Assembly (NCBI GenBank): GCA_964637705.1
Contig: CAZWVM010000065.1
Location: forward strand, 1-17,621
Origin: CAZWVM01 sp964637705
GTDB lineage: Bacteria > UBA8481
DNA: 17,621 bases
Direction of reading: 5' to 3'
Shown: piece by piece, positions 1-7,200 of the stretch
How positions within the stretch are numbered: the first letter of the stretch is position 1
How the letters are laid out: every line of letters begins with the position of its first letter
Made by a program: the position numbers and the translations under genes
The notes under the pieces: generated by a model
What the model saw: only the letters and a program-made list of their open reading frames with translations
What the model was told of the DNA's origin: nothing
Database searches by the model: none

Positions 1-107
1 AGGTTCGCCGTCTCGCACCAGGCGGCCATGCCCAGGTAGATGTAGGCGGACTCCAACTCGTAGGCGATCTGTTCGTTGATCTCGGTTCTCATCTTCTCGG
101 ACAACAT
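1..107 (-). CDS. Ferritin, N-terminal part (runs off window start)
   Basis: The minus strand reads MLSEKMRTEINEQ followed by a segment containing YELESAYIYLGMAAW. This matches the start of helix A of bacterial non-haem ferritins (family pattern MLSxKMxxxLNxQxxxELxSAYxYLxMA). Ferritins are cytoplasmic 24-mer iron-storage cages that oxidise Fe(II) at a di-iron centre; the Glu of the E-L-E-S-A-Y segment is where the first ferroxidase ligand is expected. Only 35 codons are inside the window, so the remaining ligands and the C-terminus cannot be checked. The start is clear: an AGGAGGAG Shine-Dalgarno lies 5 nt before the ATG at 107. The gene is divergent from the PilZ-like pair. A short-chain rubrerythrin-type protein is a less likely alternative. 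Confidence 0.87.
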   Translation of the reverse strand, partial: MLSEKMRTEINEQIAYELESAYIYLGMAAWCETAN

Positions 108-159
108 GGTGACTCCTCCTGGTTATGAGTTAGGGGCCCCAGCCCCAAATCGTCATCAA

Positions 160-188
160 ATGGTACTCTTTCGGTGCCCCGAGGGCAA
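160..188 (-). promoter_or_regulatory. Candidate sigma70-type promoter of the ferritin gene
   Basis: On the minus strand a TTGCCC -35 box (183-188) and a TACCAT -10 box (160-165) are separated by 17 nt. They lie about 50 nt upstream of the ferritin ATG, leaving room for the strong Shine-Dalgarno. Each hexamer matches consensus at four of six positions. I see no clear Fur box or iron-responsive repeat, so the regulation is not evident. Confidence 0.4.
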
Positions 189-274
189 GTGATTGCGCTT
201 TCCCGAGATTCCTCTGTGGAAAACCGACGCGCGATCCGATAGATTCACCCGGGGGCAGGTTGAGATAGCAAACG

Positions 275-991
275 GTGATTCCGGAGTCGAACACGAGATC
301 CTGCGAGCGGTATCGCGCGCGCGCCGAGCTTTCGGTCACGCTCTTTCCGGGCGCGACCGTCGCCGGGGGCGTGGCGGGAGGGCTTCTCGACGTCAACGAG
401 CGCGGCGGCGTCGGATTGGCGGTCAGGCGCCAGGAGCGGTTCGAGCGGATGAACTGCAGGACCTTTCTCGAGCCCTGGACGCTCGTGCGCCTCACGTCGC
501 GCGGCCCCGTGCACCTGCCGCTCCGTTTCCTGCAAGGCGTCGCCTGCGAGGTCGGCGGCCTCAGGACCGTGCGCTTCTCGGGGCACGCCGGCTCGCCGCC
601 TTCGGCGCGGCCCTCCGAAGCGACGACCGCCAACGCCGGCCGCCGCCAGTCCCGCCGGCGCGCCGTCCCGGGCCTGCCGGCCCGCGTCACGCGCATCGAC
701 CGGCATTTTCTCGGGCACGTCCAGAACGTCGGCGACGACGGAGGCCTCGCGCTCTCCGTGGAACCCCACGAACTCGAGAAGGTCCGTTGGACCGATTTCT
801 TCGCGACTGAAGGATCCTGGATCGAGGTGGAAGAACGGATCCTGCCGTGCCGATTCACGCGGATCGGGATCTCGCAGTCGAGGGCGGTCATCGCGATGAA
901 GACGGACGGCCTCCTCGCGCCGGAATCCTCGACCCCCGACGAGTCCGCCACGTCGCCCCATCTCAGGGGGATTCCCGGCTTCTTTTCCTGA
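275..991 (+). CDS. PilZ-like protein, paralog A
   Basis: This 238-aa soluble protein has a PilZ-like signature: R12-Y-R-A-R16 (RxxxR) followed by D39-V-N-E-R-G44, where canonical PilZ has (D/N)xSxxG. Asn replaces the usual Ser, so c-di-GMP binding is plausible but not assured. A second, related segment, NVGDDGGLALSV, begins at residue 151, suggesting two PilZ-like halves joined by an Arg/Ala/Pro-rich linker around residues 105-135. It is clearly paralogous to the next gene (shared DVNE-x-GG-x-G and NVGDD-x-G blocks at matching places). The start is a GTG with a weak, G-rich upstream region; no in-frame ATG occurs before codon ~58, which would remove the RxxxR motif. It is divergent from ferritin. 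Family membership is inferred from motifs only. Confidence 0.6.
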   Translation: MIPESNTRSCERYRARAELSVTLFPGATVAGGVAGGLLDVNERGGVGLAVRRQERFERMNCRTFLEPWTLVRLTSRGPVHLPLRFLQGVACEVGGLRTVRFSGHAGSPPSARPSEATTANAGRRQSRRRAVPGLPARVTRIDRHFLGHVQNVGDDGGLALSVEPHELEKVRWTDFFATEGSWIEVEERILPCRFTRIGISQSRAVIAMKTDGLLAPESSTPDESATSPHLRGIPGFFS

Positions 992-1009
992 ACCGGGCCG
1001 CCTTTTCAG

Positions 1010-1038
1010 ATGACAGGAATCCCTCCCCCGCCTAATCT
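1010..1038 (+). promoter_or_regulatory. Candidate promoter of paralog B, leaderless geometry
   Basis: ATGACA (1010-1015; five of six matches to the -35 consensus) and TAATCT (1033-1038; fits TAnnnT) are separated by 17 nt. Only six bases separate the -10 box from the ATG at 1045, so transcription would be expected to begin at or within a base or two of the start codon. The preceding pyrimidine-rich stretch has no Shine-Dalgarno. This supports independent transcription of paralog B as a leaderless mRNA. Confidence 0.4.
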
Positions 1039-1044
1039 TCGGGC

Positions 1045-1794
1045 ATGGCCGGCTCGGCGAAGAATAGCGTCGTCAACACCCGGATGATGGAGCGGTTCCG
1101 CTCGTCCAACCGGGTCTCCCTCCTCATCACGCCCCTCGGCTCCGACGTCTCGATCCAGGCCGAGATGATCGACGTCAACGAGTACGGAGGGCTGGGCGTC
1201 TTCGTCCCGGACCACACCGGCCTGGAACCCCTGACCCTCATGACCTTCCTGGGCGGCTGGAAGGTCCAGCGGCAGAGCAAGAAGGGCAAGATCGACTTCA
1301 CGGTACGGATCTTCAGCGCTGTGCCGACGGTGCACAACGAGAAGAGCGGCGTTCGCTTCTCGGCGATGCCCATGAGCCGCAAGCACGATCCCGACGCCTC
1401 GAAGTTCTTCATCAGCACACGCCGGCGCGCCAAGCGCAGCGCCAGCGGCCCCCAGCAGGCGACGCTCCAGCGCAGGGGCACGCGGATGCGCGGTCGCGTC
1501 ATGAACGTCGGCGACGACGACGGGATGGGCCTGGATCTCGATCCGAAGGACGTCCCCCTGGTCAAGTGGGGGGAGATTTTCAGCGAAGGATGGCAGATGG
1601 AGGTCCAGTCCTACAAGATCACCTGCATCATGCAGCGCCTCGGGTACCATGACGGCCGGATCTCGCTCGGCATCGTCGCGCCCGGCGTCACGCGGCTCCT
1701 GGGCGGGGGGTCGAATGCCGCGGCCATCGAGGCCACCAAGGGCGACAGCGCCCTTCTCAATCTCCTCGACAGCGTGATGAAGAAGAGGAAGTAG
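1045..1794 (+). CDS. PilZ-like protein, paralog B
   Basis: This 249-aa soluble protein is a diverged tandem paralog of the preceding gene. It carries R19-S-S-N-R23 (RxxxR) and D43-V-N-E-Y-G48 in the first half, and NVGDDDGMGLDL from residue 154 in the second. The two blocks align with each other (D-V-N-E-Y-G-G-L-G with N-V-G-D-D-D-G-M-G), which suggests an internal duplication. An Arg-rich stretch near residues 125-150 joins the halves and the C-terminus is Lys-rich. PilZ proteins usually convert c-di-GMP signals into changes in motility or polysaccharide output; here the conserved Ser is Asn, so a nucleotide-independent scaffold role is also possible. No Shine-Dalgarno precedes the ATG; a -10-like box does (see promoter entry). 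It converges on bioB, with 26 nt between the two stop codons. Confidence 0.6.
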   Translation: MAGSAKNSVVNTRMMERFRSSNRVSLLITPLGSDVSIQAEMIDVNEYGGLGVFVPDHTGLEPLTLMTFLGGWKVQRQSKKGKIDFTVRIFSAVPTVHNEKSGVRFSAMPMSRKHDPDASKFFISTRRRAKRSASGPQQATLQRRGTRMRGRVMNVGDDDGMGLDLDPKDVPLVKWGEIFSEGWQMEVQSYKITCIMQRLGYHDGRISLGIVAPGVTRLLGGGSNAAAIEATKGDSALLNLLDSVMKKRK

Positions 1795-1820
1795 GATCGA
1801 CTCGCTTTCTCGCCGGTCTG

Positions 1821-2774
1821 CTAGTCCCACTCCCTGACAGCTTCGTATCCGATGGACCTCACCAGCGCTTCGTCCGCCTCCAGGCCTTGCCCCGGCGTCG
1901 TGAGATACCCGTTGGTGAAGATCGAGGTCACGCACCGCAGGGCGTCGGCCTGCCGAGGCCCCAGGATCTTCTCTCGTCCGCCCGCGGCCCGGATGTCCAC
2001 CGAGGGCAGGATCAGCCGCGCCAGGGCCAGGAGCCTGAGCGCTTCATCGGGTTCGAGGGGCTGGAGGCCCGAGAGCGGCGTGCCGGGCCGGGGATCCAGG
2101 AAGTTGATCGGCGCCGAATCGACCTCGAGGTCCCGGAGGGCGAGGAGGAAATCGACCCGGTCCTCGACCGACTCGCCCGCCCCCAGCACGCCGCCGCAGC
2201 AGATCTCGAGCCCCGCCTCCCGGGCGATCCTTATCGTCTCGACGCGGTCGATCCACCGATGGGTCGAGACGAGGGAGGGATAATACCGCTCCGACGTCTC
2301 GATGTTGTGGTTGTAGCGGTCCGCGCCCGCGGCCCGGATCCGCCGGGCCGAGTCGCGCGAAAGGAAACCGAGGGAGAGGCAGATCTTCATCGCCGGTAAC
2401 TCCGCCTTGATCCTCTCGACGGCGGGACAGAGTCCGTCCAGGAGCGTCGGGGTTGCCTGACGCGTGGCCGTAACGATGCAGAACTTCCCGGCGCCCAATC
2501 GGTTCGCGGCCCGCGCCTCCTCCAGGAGCGTATCGCCCGCCTTGAGGGGAAACTCTTCGATCCCGGCCGCGTGACGGGAGGACTGGGAGCAGAAGGAACA
2601 ATCCTCGGAGCAATGACCCGAGCGGGCATTGGTGAGGACGTGCAGGACGACCTTCTGCCCGAAATGACGCTCGCGGATCCCGCACGCCCGCTCGACCAAC
2701 TCGGCGGTCGGGAGTGATGGATCCGCGAGAATCCCGAGTGCTTCACTTCGATCGAGAACGATCTCTTGTTCCAT
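1821..2774 (-). CDS. bioB: Biotin synthase
   Basis: BioB is a radical-SAM enzyme that inserts sulfur into dethiobiotin, the last step of biotin synthesis. The 317-aa product is of normal family length. It has the radical-SAM cluster motif C55-S-E-D-C59-S-F-C62 inside the typical N-A-R-S-G-H-C context, the BioB hallmark YNHNIETSERYY, an ICCGG segment with a [2Fe-2S] ligand Cys, and the C-terminal signature NGYLTTPGQG. I start at the ATG at 2774 because MEQEIVLDRSEAL fits the family N-terminus; upstream in-frame codons read through intergenic sequence. No strong Shine-Dalgarno precedes it. No other bio genes are nearby, so it is an orphan here. The gene is divergent from the DUF4912 operon and convergent with the PilZ-like pair. 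Confidence 0.95.
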   Translation of the reverse strand: MEQEIVLDRSEALGILADPSLPTAELVERACGIRERHFGQKVVLHVLTNARSGHCSEDCSFCSQSSRHAAGIEEFPLKAGDTLLEEARAANRLGAGKFCIVTATRQATPTLLDGLCPAVERIKAELPAMKICLSLGFLSRDSARRIRAAGADRYNHNIETSERYYPSLVSTHRWIDRVETIRIAREAGLEICCGGVLGAGESVEDRVDFLLALRDLEVDSAPINFLDPRPGTPLSGLQPLEPDEALRLLALARLILPSVDIRAAGGREKILGPRQADALRCVTSIFTNGYLTTPGQGLEADEALVRSIGYEAVREWD

Positions 2775-2786
2775 GATTCTCAGGCT

Positions 2787-2814
2787 TGTATACCACATTC
2801 GTAACGTCCGCAAG
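2787..2814 (-). promoter_or_regulatory. Candidate bioB promoter (extended -10)
   Basis: The minus strand carries TGGTATACA, an extended -10 (TGn plus TATACA, hexamer at 2787-2792), with a weak CTTGCG -35 (2809-2814) 16 nt upstream. Transcription would start about 6 nt before the bioB ATG, giving a very short leader, consistent with the missing Shine-Dalgarno. The -10 context (TGTGGTA) closely resembles that of the rnfC promoter. Confidence 0.4.
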
Positions 2815-2862
2815 AGGAGACTCCGGCATCGAAAACGACCGCCCGCTCGAGGGCGATAGACC

Positions 2863-2892
2863 TTGACTTGGAGGGCTTCAGGAGGGTACAAA
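2863..2892 (+). promoter_or_regulatory. Candidate promoter of the DUF4912-GH57-glycan operon
   Basis: TTGACT (2863-2868; five of six to consensus) and TACAAA (2887-2892) are 18 nt apart on the plus strand, upstream of the first gene of the long operon. Transcription would begin near 2899 and give a leader of about 105 nt that contains the hairpins described separately. Confidence 0.45.
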
Positions 2893-2916
2893 ATTCGCAC
2901 CGAAAAGGGATGATCC

Positions 2917-2981
2917 GGCCGGGTGACCACCCGGCCTTCAAATTCAGGGGCACAACGGTTGTTCCGAAAGTTTCCGTTCGG
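2917..2981 (+). promoter_or_regulatory. Structured 5' leader with two hairpins
   Basis: A perfect 9-bp inverted repeat, GGCCGGGTG and CACCCGGCC, spans 2917-2936 with a 2-nt centre. A weaker 5-bp stem, CCGAA and TTCGG, spans 2964-2981. Both lie between the candidate promoter and the Shine-Dalgarno of the DUF4912 gene. Neither is followed by a T-run, so this is not an ordinary intrinsic terminator; it could be a leader structure or a dyad operator. I recognise no known riboswitch class. Confidence 0.35.
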
Positions 2982-3003
2982 TTCAAGAGGCGGGAGGCGC
3001 GAC

Positions 3004-4341
3004 GTGAAGAAGAAAGAGCTGTTGATGGAGAGCAAGGCCGAGTTGATCGAGAGGGCCCGGGAACTGGACCTCGAGGGCCGCTCGAAGATGACGAAGGAGG
3101 AACTGGCGGCGGAGATCGAGAAGGCCCTGACCCGGGTCGAGGCCGCCCGAGCGCGGCGCGCCCGTTCCGTCACCTCCGCCACGTCCCGTCATTCCGTCTC
3201 GACCAAGGCCCGTCGCGCCATCGAGGAGCGTTCCCGCCGTCGCCGGGAACTGGCCGAAAGCTCCCGCCCCGGTTCGGATGACGTCGAGGATTCGGGCGGG
3301 AGCGACGAGGGGCAGGGCAGGCTCAGGCCCTCCCGCGCCACGCGCCGCAGGGAGGCGCCCCCGGGCCTGGACGCCCTCGATCTCGACGGCGGTTCCGGTT
3401 CCTCGGGAGGCATGGCGCGCAAGGCGCCCAAGCCCGCTCCCGAGCCTTACATCTCCCGCGTCCCCGAGGATCGTCTCTCCGGCGGCCCTCTCCCCAAGAA
3501 ATACAACAAGGACCGTTTCGTCCTGCTCACCCGCGACCCCCGCTGGCTCTTCGCCTACTGGGAGATCCTGCCGGGCACGGAGGAAAAGGTCATCCGCAAG
3601 GCCGCCGAGGATCTCGAGGGCGATGCCGTCAGGCGGATCCTGCGGATCTTCGACATGACGGAGGACGGCGAGGAGTCGTCCGGGATCATCGACATCCAGA
3701 TCCACCCCGGCGCCCGCTCCTGGTATATCCACCTTCCGGTCGCGGGCCGCGCCTGGCGGGTCGAGATCGGGTTCATCGGCAAGTCCGGCCGTTTCTACCG
3801 CATCATGGGATCCAACGTCGCCAAGACCCCCCGCAAGAGCGTCTCGAAGGTGATCGACGAGCAGTATCGGACGCTCGACGACGAGTTCGACGAGATCTTC
3901 CGCCTCTCGGGCGGAGCGCTCGTGGAGAAGGCCGCCGCCGGTTTCGGCGGTTCGGCCGTGCCCTCCGCGAAGCGCCGTCGCGTGGAGGTCCCGGAGGAGG
4001 AGGCCGAGCGTTGGGCCTGGCCCTTCCCGACCTCCGGCGGGCTCTGGTCCGGCCTGCCCTATGCCTCCGGCATCCCGGCCGTTCCGCCGCCCCCGGAGAC
4101 CAGGAAGGGCGACGACTTCTTCTTCTGGGTGAACTGCGAGCTGATCCTCTATGGAGGAACCCAGCCGACCGCGTCCGTCACGGTGCAGGGCCAGCCGATT
4201 CGCCTGCGCCCGGACGGCACCTTCACTCTCCGCTACGCGCTCCCCGACGGGAAGATCTCTCTCCCCGTCGTCGCAACGCGCGCCGACGGCAAGGAGAGGC
4301 GCAAGGCCAAGCCGATCGTCACGCGCAAGACCATCCGCTGA
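3004..4341 (+). CDS. DUF4912 protein with Rho-N/SAP-like N-terminus and Ig-like C-terminal domain
   Basis: The product has 445 aa. Residues ~8-42 (KAELIERARELDL ... TKEELAAEIEKAL) form a helical SAP/Rho-N-like module. A long Arg/Ser-rich, low-complexity linker follows (~45-160). The DUF4912 core runs from about residue 165 to 300, with K-Y-N-K-D-R-F-V-L-L, R-D-P-R-W-L-F-A-Y-W-E-I and R-S-W-Y-I-H-L-P. The C-terminal ~75 residues (from ~370; C-E-L-I-L-Y-G-G-T-Q-P and R-P-D-G-T-F-T-L-R-Y-A-L-P-D-G) look like a small beta-sandwich seen in this family. The GTG start is fixed by GGGAGG 6 nt upstream. Its biochemical role is unknown. It sits 7 nt before a GH57 branching enzyme, an arrangement known in several phyla, so a role in alpha-glucan metabolism is likely. 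It appears to be the first gene of the operon. Confidence 0.85.
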   Translation: MKKKELLMESKAELIERARELDLEGRSKMTKEELAAEIEKALTRVEAARARRARSVTSATSRHSVSTKARRAIEERSRRRRELAESSRPGSDDVEDSGGSDEGQGRLRPSRATRRREAPPGLDALDLDGGSGSSGGMARKAPKPAPEPYISRVPEDRLSGGPLPKKYNKDRFVLLTRDPRWLFAYWEILPGTEEKVIRKAAEDLEGDAVRRILRIFDMTEDGEESSGIIDIQIHPGARSWYIHLPVAGRAWRVEIGFIGKSGRFYRIMGSNVAKTPRKSVSKVIDEQYRTLDDEFDEIFRLSGGALVEKAAAGFGGSAVPSAKRRRVEVPEEEAERWAWPFPTSGGLWSGLPYASGIPAVPPPPETRKGDDFFFWVNCELILYGGTQPTASVTVQGQPIRLRPDGTFTLRYALPDGKISLPVVATRADGKERRKAKPIVTRKTIR

Positions 4342-4348
4342 GGCGCTC

Positions 4349-5965
4349 ATGAAGAAGAAGCCCCAGGGCTACCTTGCGCTGGTTCTCCACGCGCATCTTC
4401 CGTTCGTCCGCCACCCGGAGCACGAGGAGTTCCTGGAGGAGGACTGGCTCTACGAGGCGATCACGGAGACCTACATCCCTCTGTTGCACGTCTACGAGGG
4501 ACTCATGCGGGACAAGGTTCCGTTCAAGATCACGATGTCGATCACGCCGCCCCTGGCGAACATGCTGGCGGACCCGCTCCTGCAGTCGCGCTACCAGAAG
4601 CACCTGGAGCGCCTGATCGAACTGGCGGAGAAGGAGATCGTCCGTACGCAGCATATGCCCCCGTTCGCGCGGACGGCGGTCATGTACCTCGAACGCTTCA
4701 AGCGCGCGCACCACACCTTTGTCGACCGCTACAAGCGCAACATCCTGACCGGGTTCAAGGCGGTGCAGGACGCGGGACATCTCGAGATCGTGACCTGCTG
4801 CGCCACGCACGGATTCCTGCCCCTGATGTACGTCAACCCGACGGCGGTCCGCGCGCAGATCCAGATCGCGGCCAAGTCCTACAAGAGGCACTTCGGCCGC
4901 GGGCCCCGCGGGATCTGGCTGGCGGAGTGCGGCTACTGGCCCGGACACGACCGCCACCTGCGCGAGGCCGGGATCCGCTTCACCTTCACCGACGCGCACG
5001 GCATCCTCTTCGGAACGCCGCGCCCCAAGTACGGCGTCTTCGCCCCGGTCATCACGAAGAACGGCGTGGCCGTCTTCGGGCGCGACATCGAGAGCTCCAA
5101 GCAGGTCTGGTCCGCCGACGAGGGCTACCCGGGCGACGTCAACTACCGTGAGTTCTACCGGGATCTCGGCTACGACGCCGAGTATGACTACATCCGTCCC
5201 TACATCCATCCGATGGGGTTCCGCATCAACACCGGCATCAAGTATTACCGTGTCACGGCGCGCGGCATCAGCCTCGACCGCAAGGAACCCTACGATCCCT
5301 GGCGCGCCCAGCACATGACCGAGCAGCACGCGGGCAACTTCATGTTCAACCGCGAGAAGCAGTGCGAGTACCTGAACGAGAAGATCGGAAAGCCGCCGAT
5401 CATCCTTTCGCCCTACGACGCGGAGCTCTACGGCCACTGGTGGTACGAGGGCCCGGATTTCCTCAATCACCTGATGAGGAAGACCGCGCATTCGCACTCG
5501 ATCGCGCTGACGACACCCTGGGAATACCTCGAGGAGTATCCCGAGCACCAGGTCCAGGAGCCGACATTCTCGTCCTGGGGCGACCAGGGCTACGCGGCGG
5601 TCTGGCTCGACGGGTGCAACGACTGGATCTATCGTCACTTCCACGAGTGCGAGGACCGGATGGTGGACCTGGCGACGGAACGGCCGGACGCGACGGGGCT
5701 GGAGAAGCGCGCCCTGAACCAGGCCGCCCGCGAACTGGTGCTCGCCCAGTCCTCCGACTGGGCCTTCATCATGAAGACCGGCACGATGGTCGAGTACGCG
5801 GTTCGCCGCGTCCGGGACCACATCACGCGGTTCCTGAAGCTGGATGCCGACATCCGCTCCGGGCAGATCGACCTGAACTGGCTCGAGGAGACGGAGCACC
5901 GGGACAACATCTTCCCGGAGATCGACTACCGGGTGTACATCCGGCGCCCGGAAGACGAGGACTGA
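4349..5965 (+). CDS. GH57/DUF1957 1,4-alpha-glucan branching enzyme
   Basis: This 538-aa cytoplasmic protein matches the GH57 family with a DUF1957 C-terminal part, whose characterised members introduce alpha-1,6 branches into alpha-1,4-glucans. GH57 motifs appear in order: H14-A-H-L-P-F-V-R-H-P23, H-G-F-L-P-L, W-L-A-E193-C-G-Y-W-P-G with the probable nucleophile Glu193, and S-P-Y-D357-A-E-L-Y-G-H-W-W with the probable acid Asp357. The C-terminal helical region (from ~410, S-S-W-G-D-Q-G-Y near 420) is typical of branching-type GH57s. Length agrees with the family (~520-560 aa). The ATG at 4349 follows the DUF4912 stop by 7 nt, and MKKKPQGYLALVLHAH fits the family start. Other GH57 activities (4-alpha-glucanotransferase, amylase) are less likely given the DUF1957-type tail. 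Confidence 0.9.
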   Translation: MKKKPQGYLALVLHAHLPFVRHPEHEEFLEEDWLYEAITETYIPLLHVYEGLMRDKVPFKITMSITPPLANMLADPLLQSRYQKHLERLIELAEKEIVRTQHMPPFARTAVMYLERFKRAHHTFVDRYKRNILTGFKAVQDAGHLEIVTCCATHGFLPLMYVNPTAVRAQIQIAAKSYKRHFGRGPRGIWLAECGYWPGHDRHLREAGIRFTFTDAHGILFGTPRPKYGVFAPVITKNGVAVFGRDIESSKQVWSADEGYPGDVNYREFYRDLGYDAEYDYIRPYIHPMGFRINTGIKYYRVTARGISLDRKEPYDPWRAQHMTEQHAGNFMFNREKQCEYLNEKIGKPPIILSPYDAELYGHWWYEGPDFLNHLMRKTAHSHSIALTTPWEYLEEYPEHQVQEPTFSSWGDQGYAAVWLDGCNDWIYRHFHECEDRMVDLATERPDATGLEKRALNQAARELVLAQSSDWAFIMKTGTMVEYAVRRVRDHITRFLKLDADIRSGQIDLNWLEETEHRDNIFPEIDYRVYIRRPEDED

Positions 5966-5990
5966 CCGCGCGGGCGCGGCCGTCGTCGCC

Positions 5991-7187
5991 ATGACGAAAC
6001 GTCCCCTCCTGGTCCTTTTCGCTCTCGCCCTGTCGGCACGCCTTCTCCTGCCCGCCGTCGGCTACGCCGGTCTCGTCAGCGACTCGGGCACCTACGTCGA
6101 CGCGGGACGATCCCTCGCCGCCGGTCTCGGTTTCGCCGACGCGGAGGGCCGGCCCACGGCCTTTCGCCCGCCCACGTATCCCTTCTTCGTCGCCTTCTGC
6201 CTTCTGCTCTCGGGCGGCAGGCTCGCGGCCGTGCAGGTCGCGCAGGCGCTCCTCGCCTCGCTCCTTCCGCCGCTCGTTTTCGAGCTCGTGGAGAGGCGCG
6301 CCGGGAGGCGCCGCGCGTGGCTCGCGGGGCTTCTTCTCGCGCTCGATCCCGTGAGCGTGCCCTTCTCCGCCCTCATCCTCACCGAGGCCCTGGGATCGGT
6401 GCTTCTCGCCGCCTGGTACCTCGGGTGGCTCTCCGTTCTCCGGGCGAACCGCCTCCGGGACTACGCCGGATCCGGTCTCGTGGCCGGGATCCTCGTCTAC
6501 CAGACGATGATCACCCAGCTCCTGCAACCCATCGCCCTGGTACTGCGCTGGCTGACGGGGCGCGGCGTCTGGAGGGGAGTCGCCCTCGGCGTCTGCCTCT
6601 TCGTCCTTCCTATGGCCGCCTGGACGATCCGTAACCGGGTGGTCCTGGGGGAGACGACGGCGGTTCGCTCCGGGGGGTTCGGGTTCCTTCTCTGGGCGAC
6701 GATGAACTACGACTTTCCCCACCTCCTGAATCCCTACGATCCTCGTGGCGAGCACATCTTCACGCAGGAGACGCGGGTGGCGAGGCATTACACGCCAGCC
6801 GAGGCCCATCGCGTCTACACGAGGAAGGCCCTGGCCCGCTTTCGCGCCGAACCGCTCACGTGCGCCTGGCGCGTCGCGAAGGCTTCCTTCTGGTCCTGGA
6901 CCGACGTGCCCGGGGCGATGAAGAGCCTGGACGAGATGAGCTGGGTGAAGACGCTCCTGAGGGCGTTGAACGCCGCGCTCCTCCTCGGGGCCCTTGCGGG
7001 CGTCCCGACGGCCGCGCGGACGCGGGAGGGGAGGCTGGCGATAGGGATTCTTCTCTACTTCGCGGTCTTTCACGCGGCGCTCTACCCGATACCTCGATAT
7101 TTCGTTCCAATCCGCCCGTTCCTTGCGCTATTATGCGGCTTCGCGTTTCTCGCGCGCGGGGCGGTGAAGACGGAGCCCGCGGCTTGA
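5991..7187 (+). CDS. GT39-like membrane glycosyltransferase (GT-C fold)
   Basis: This 398-aa integral membrane protein has about eight to ten hydrophobic segments. After the first membrane span comes V-S-D31-S-G-T-Y-V-D-A-G-R-S-L-A-A-G, then R-P-P-T-Y-P-F-F. This is the arrangement of the first loop in the PMT/ArnT-like glycosyltransferase group, where the acidic residue is catalytic or binds metal. Such enzymes move a sugar from a polyprenyl-phosphate donor to lipid or protein on the outer face of the membrane. It is shorter than ArnT (~550 aa), as are many unassigned members. It begins 25 nt after the branching enzyme, without an obvious Shine-Dalgarno. The neighbouring GT2 enzyme could supply its polyprenyl-linked donor (inference). 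Donor and acceptor are unknown. Confidence 0.72.
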   Translation: MTKRPLLVLFALALSARLLLPAVGYAGLVSDSGTYVDAGRSLAAGLGFADAEGRPTAFRPPTYPFFVAFCLLLSGGRLAAVQVAQALLASLLPPLVFELVERRAGRRRAWLAGLLLALDPVSVPFSALILTEALGSVLLAAWYLGWLSVLRANRLRDYAGSGLVAGILVYQTMITQLLQPIALVLRWLTGRGVWRGVALGVCLFVLPMAAWTIRNRVVLGETTAVRSGGFGFLLWATMNYDFPHLLNPYDPRGEHIFTQETRVARHYTPAEAHRVYTRKALARFRAEPLTCAWRVAKASFWSWTDVPGAMKSLDEMSWVKTLLRALNAALLLGALAGVPTAARTREGRLAIGILLYFAVFHAALYPIPRYFVPIRPFLALLCGFAFLARGAVKTEPAA

Positions 7188-7200
7188 CGATGGAGGAGTT

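Noticed and set aside
131..150. GGGGCCCC palindrome in the ferritin upstream region as an operator or terminator
   Set aside because: Short, GC-only dyad that is expected by chance in this composition, with no T-run and no known binding-site match.
2786..2794. BirA-operator-like half site TTGTATACC just upstream of bioB
   Set aside because: A BirA operator needs an inverted partner such as GGTTTACAA about 14-16 nt away; the sequence there (GCAAGAGGA) does not match. The half site also coincides with the candidate -10 box.
2983..4350. Long minus-strand open frame antisense to the DUF4912 gene
   Set aside because: High-GC antisense shadow: Asp/Gly/Arg/Ala-rich with no family motifs, fully covering a well-supported plus-strand gene.
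4319..5992. Long minus-strand open frame antisense to the GH57 gene
   Set aside because: It mirrors a gene with intact catalytic motifs; the translated product is compositionally biased and has no recognisable domain or ribosome site.
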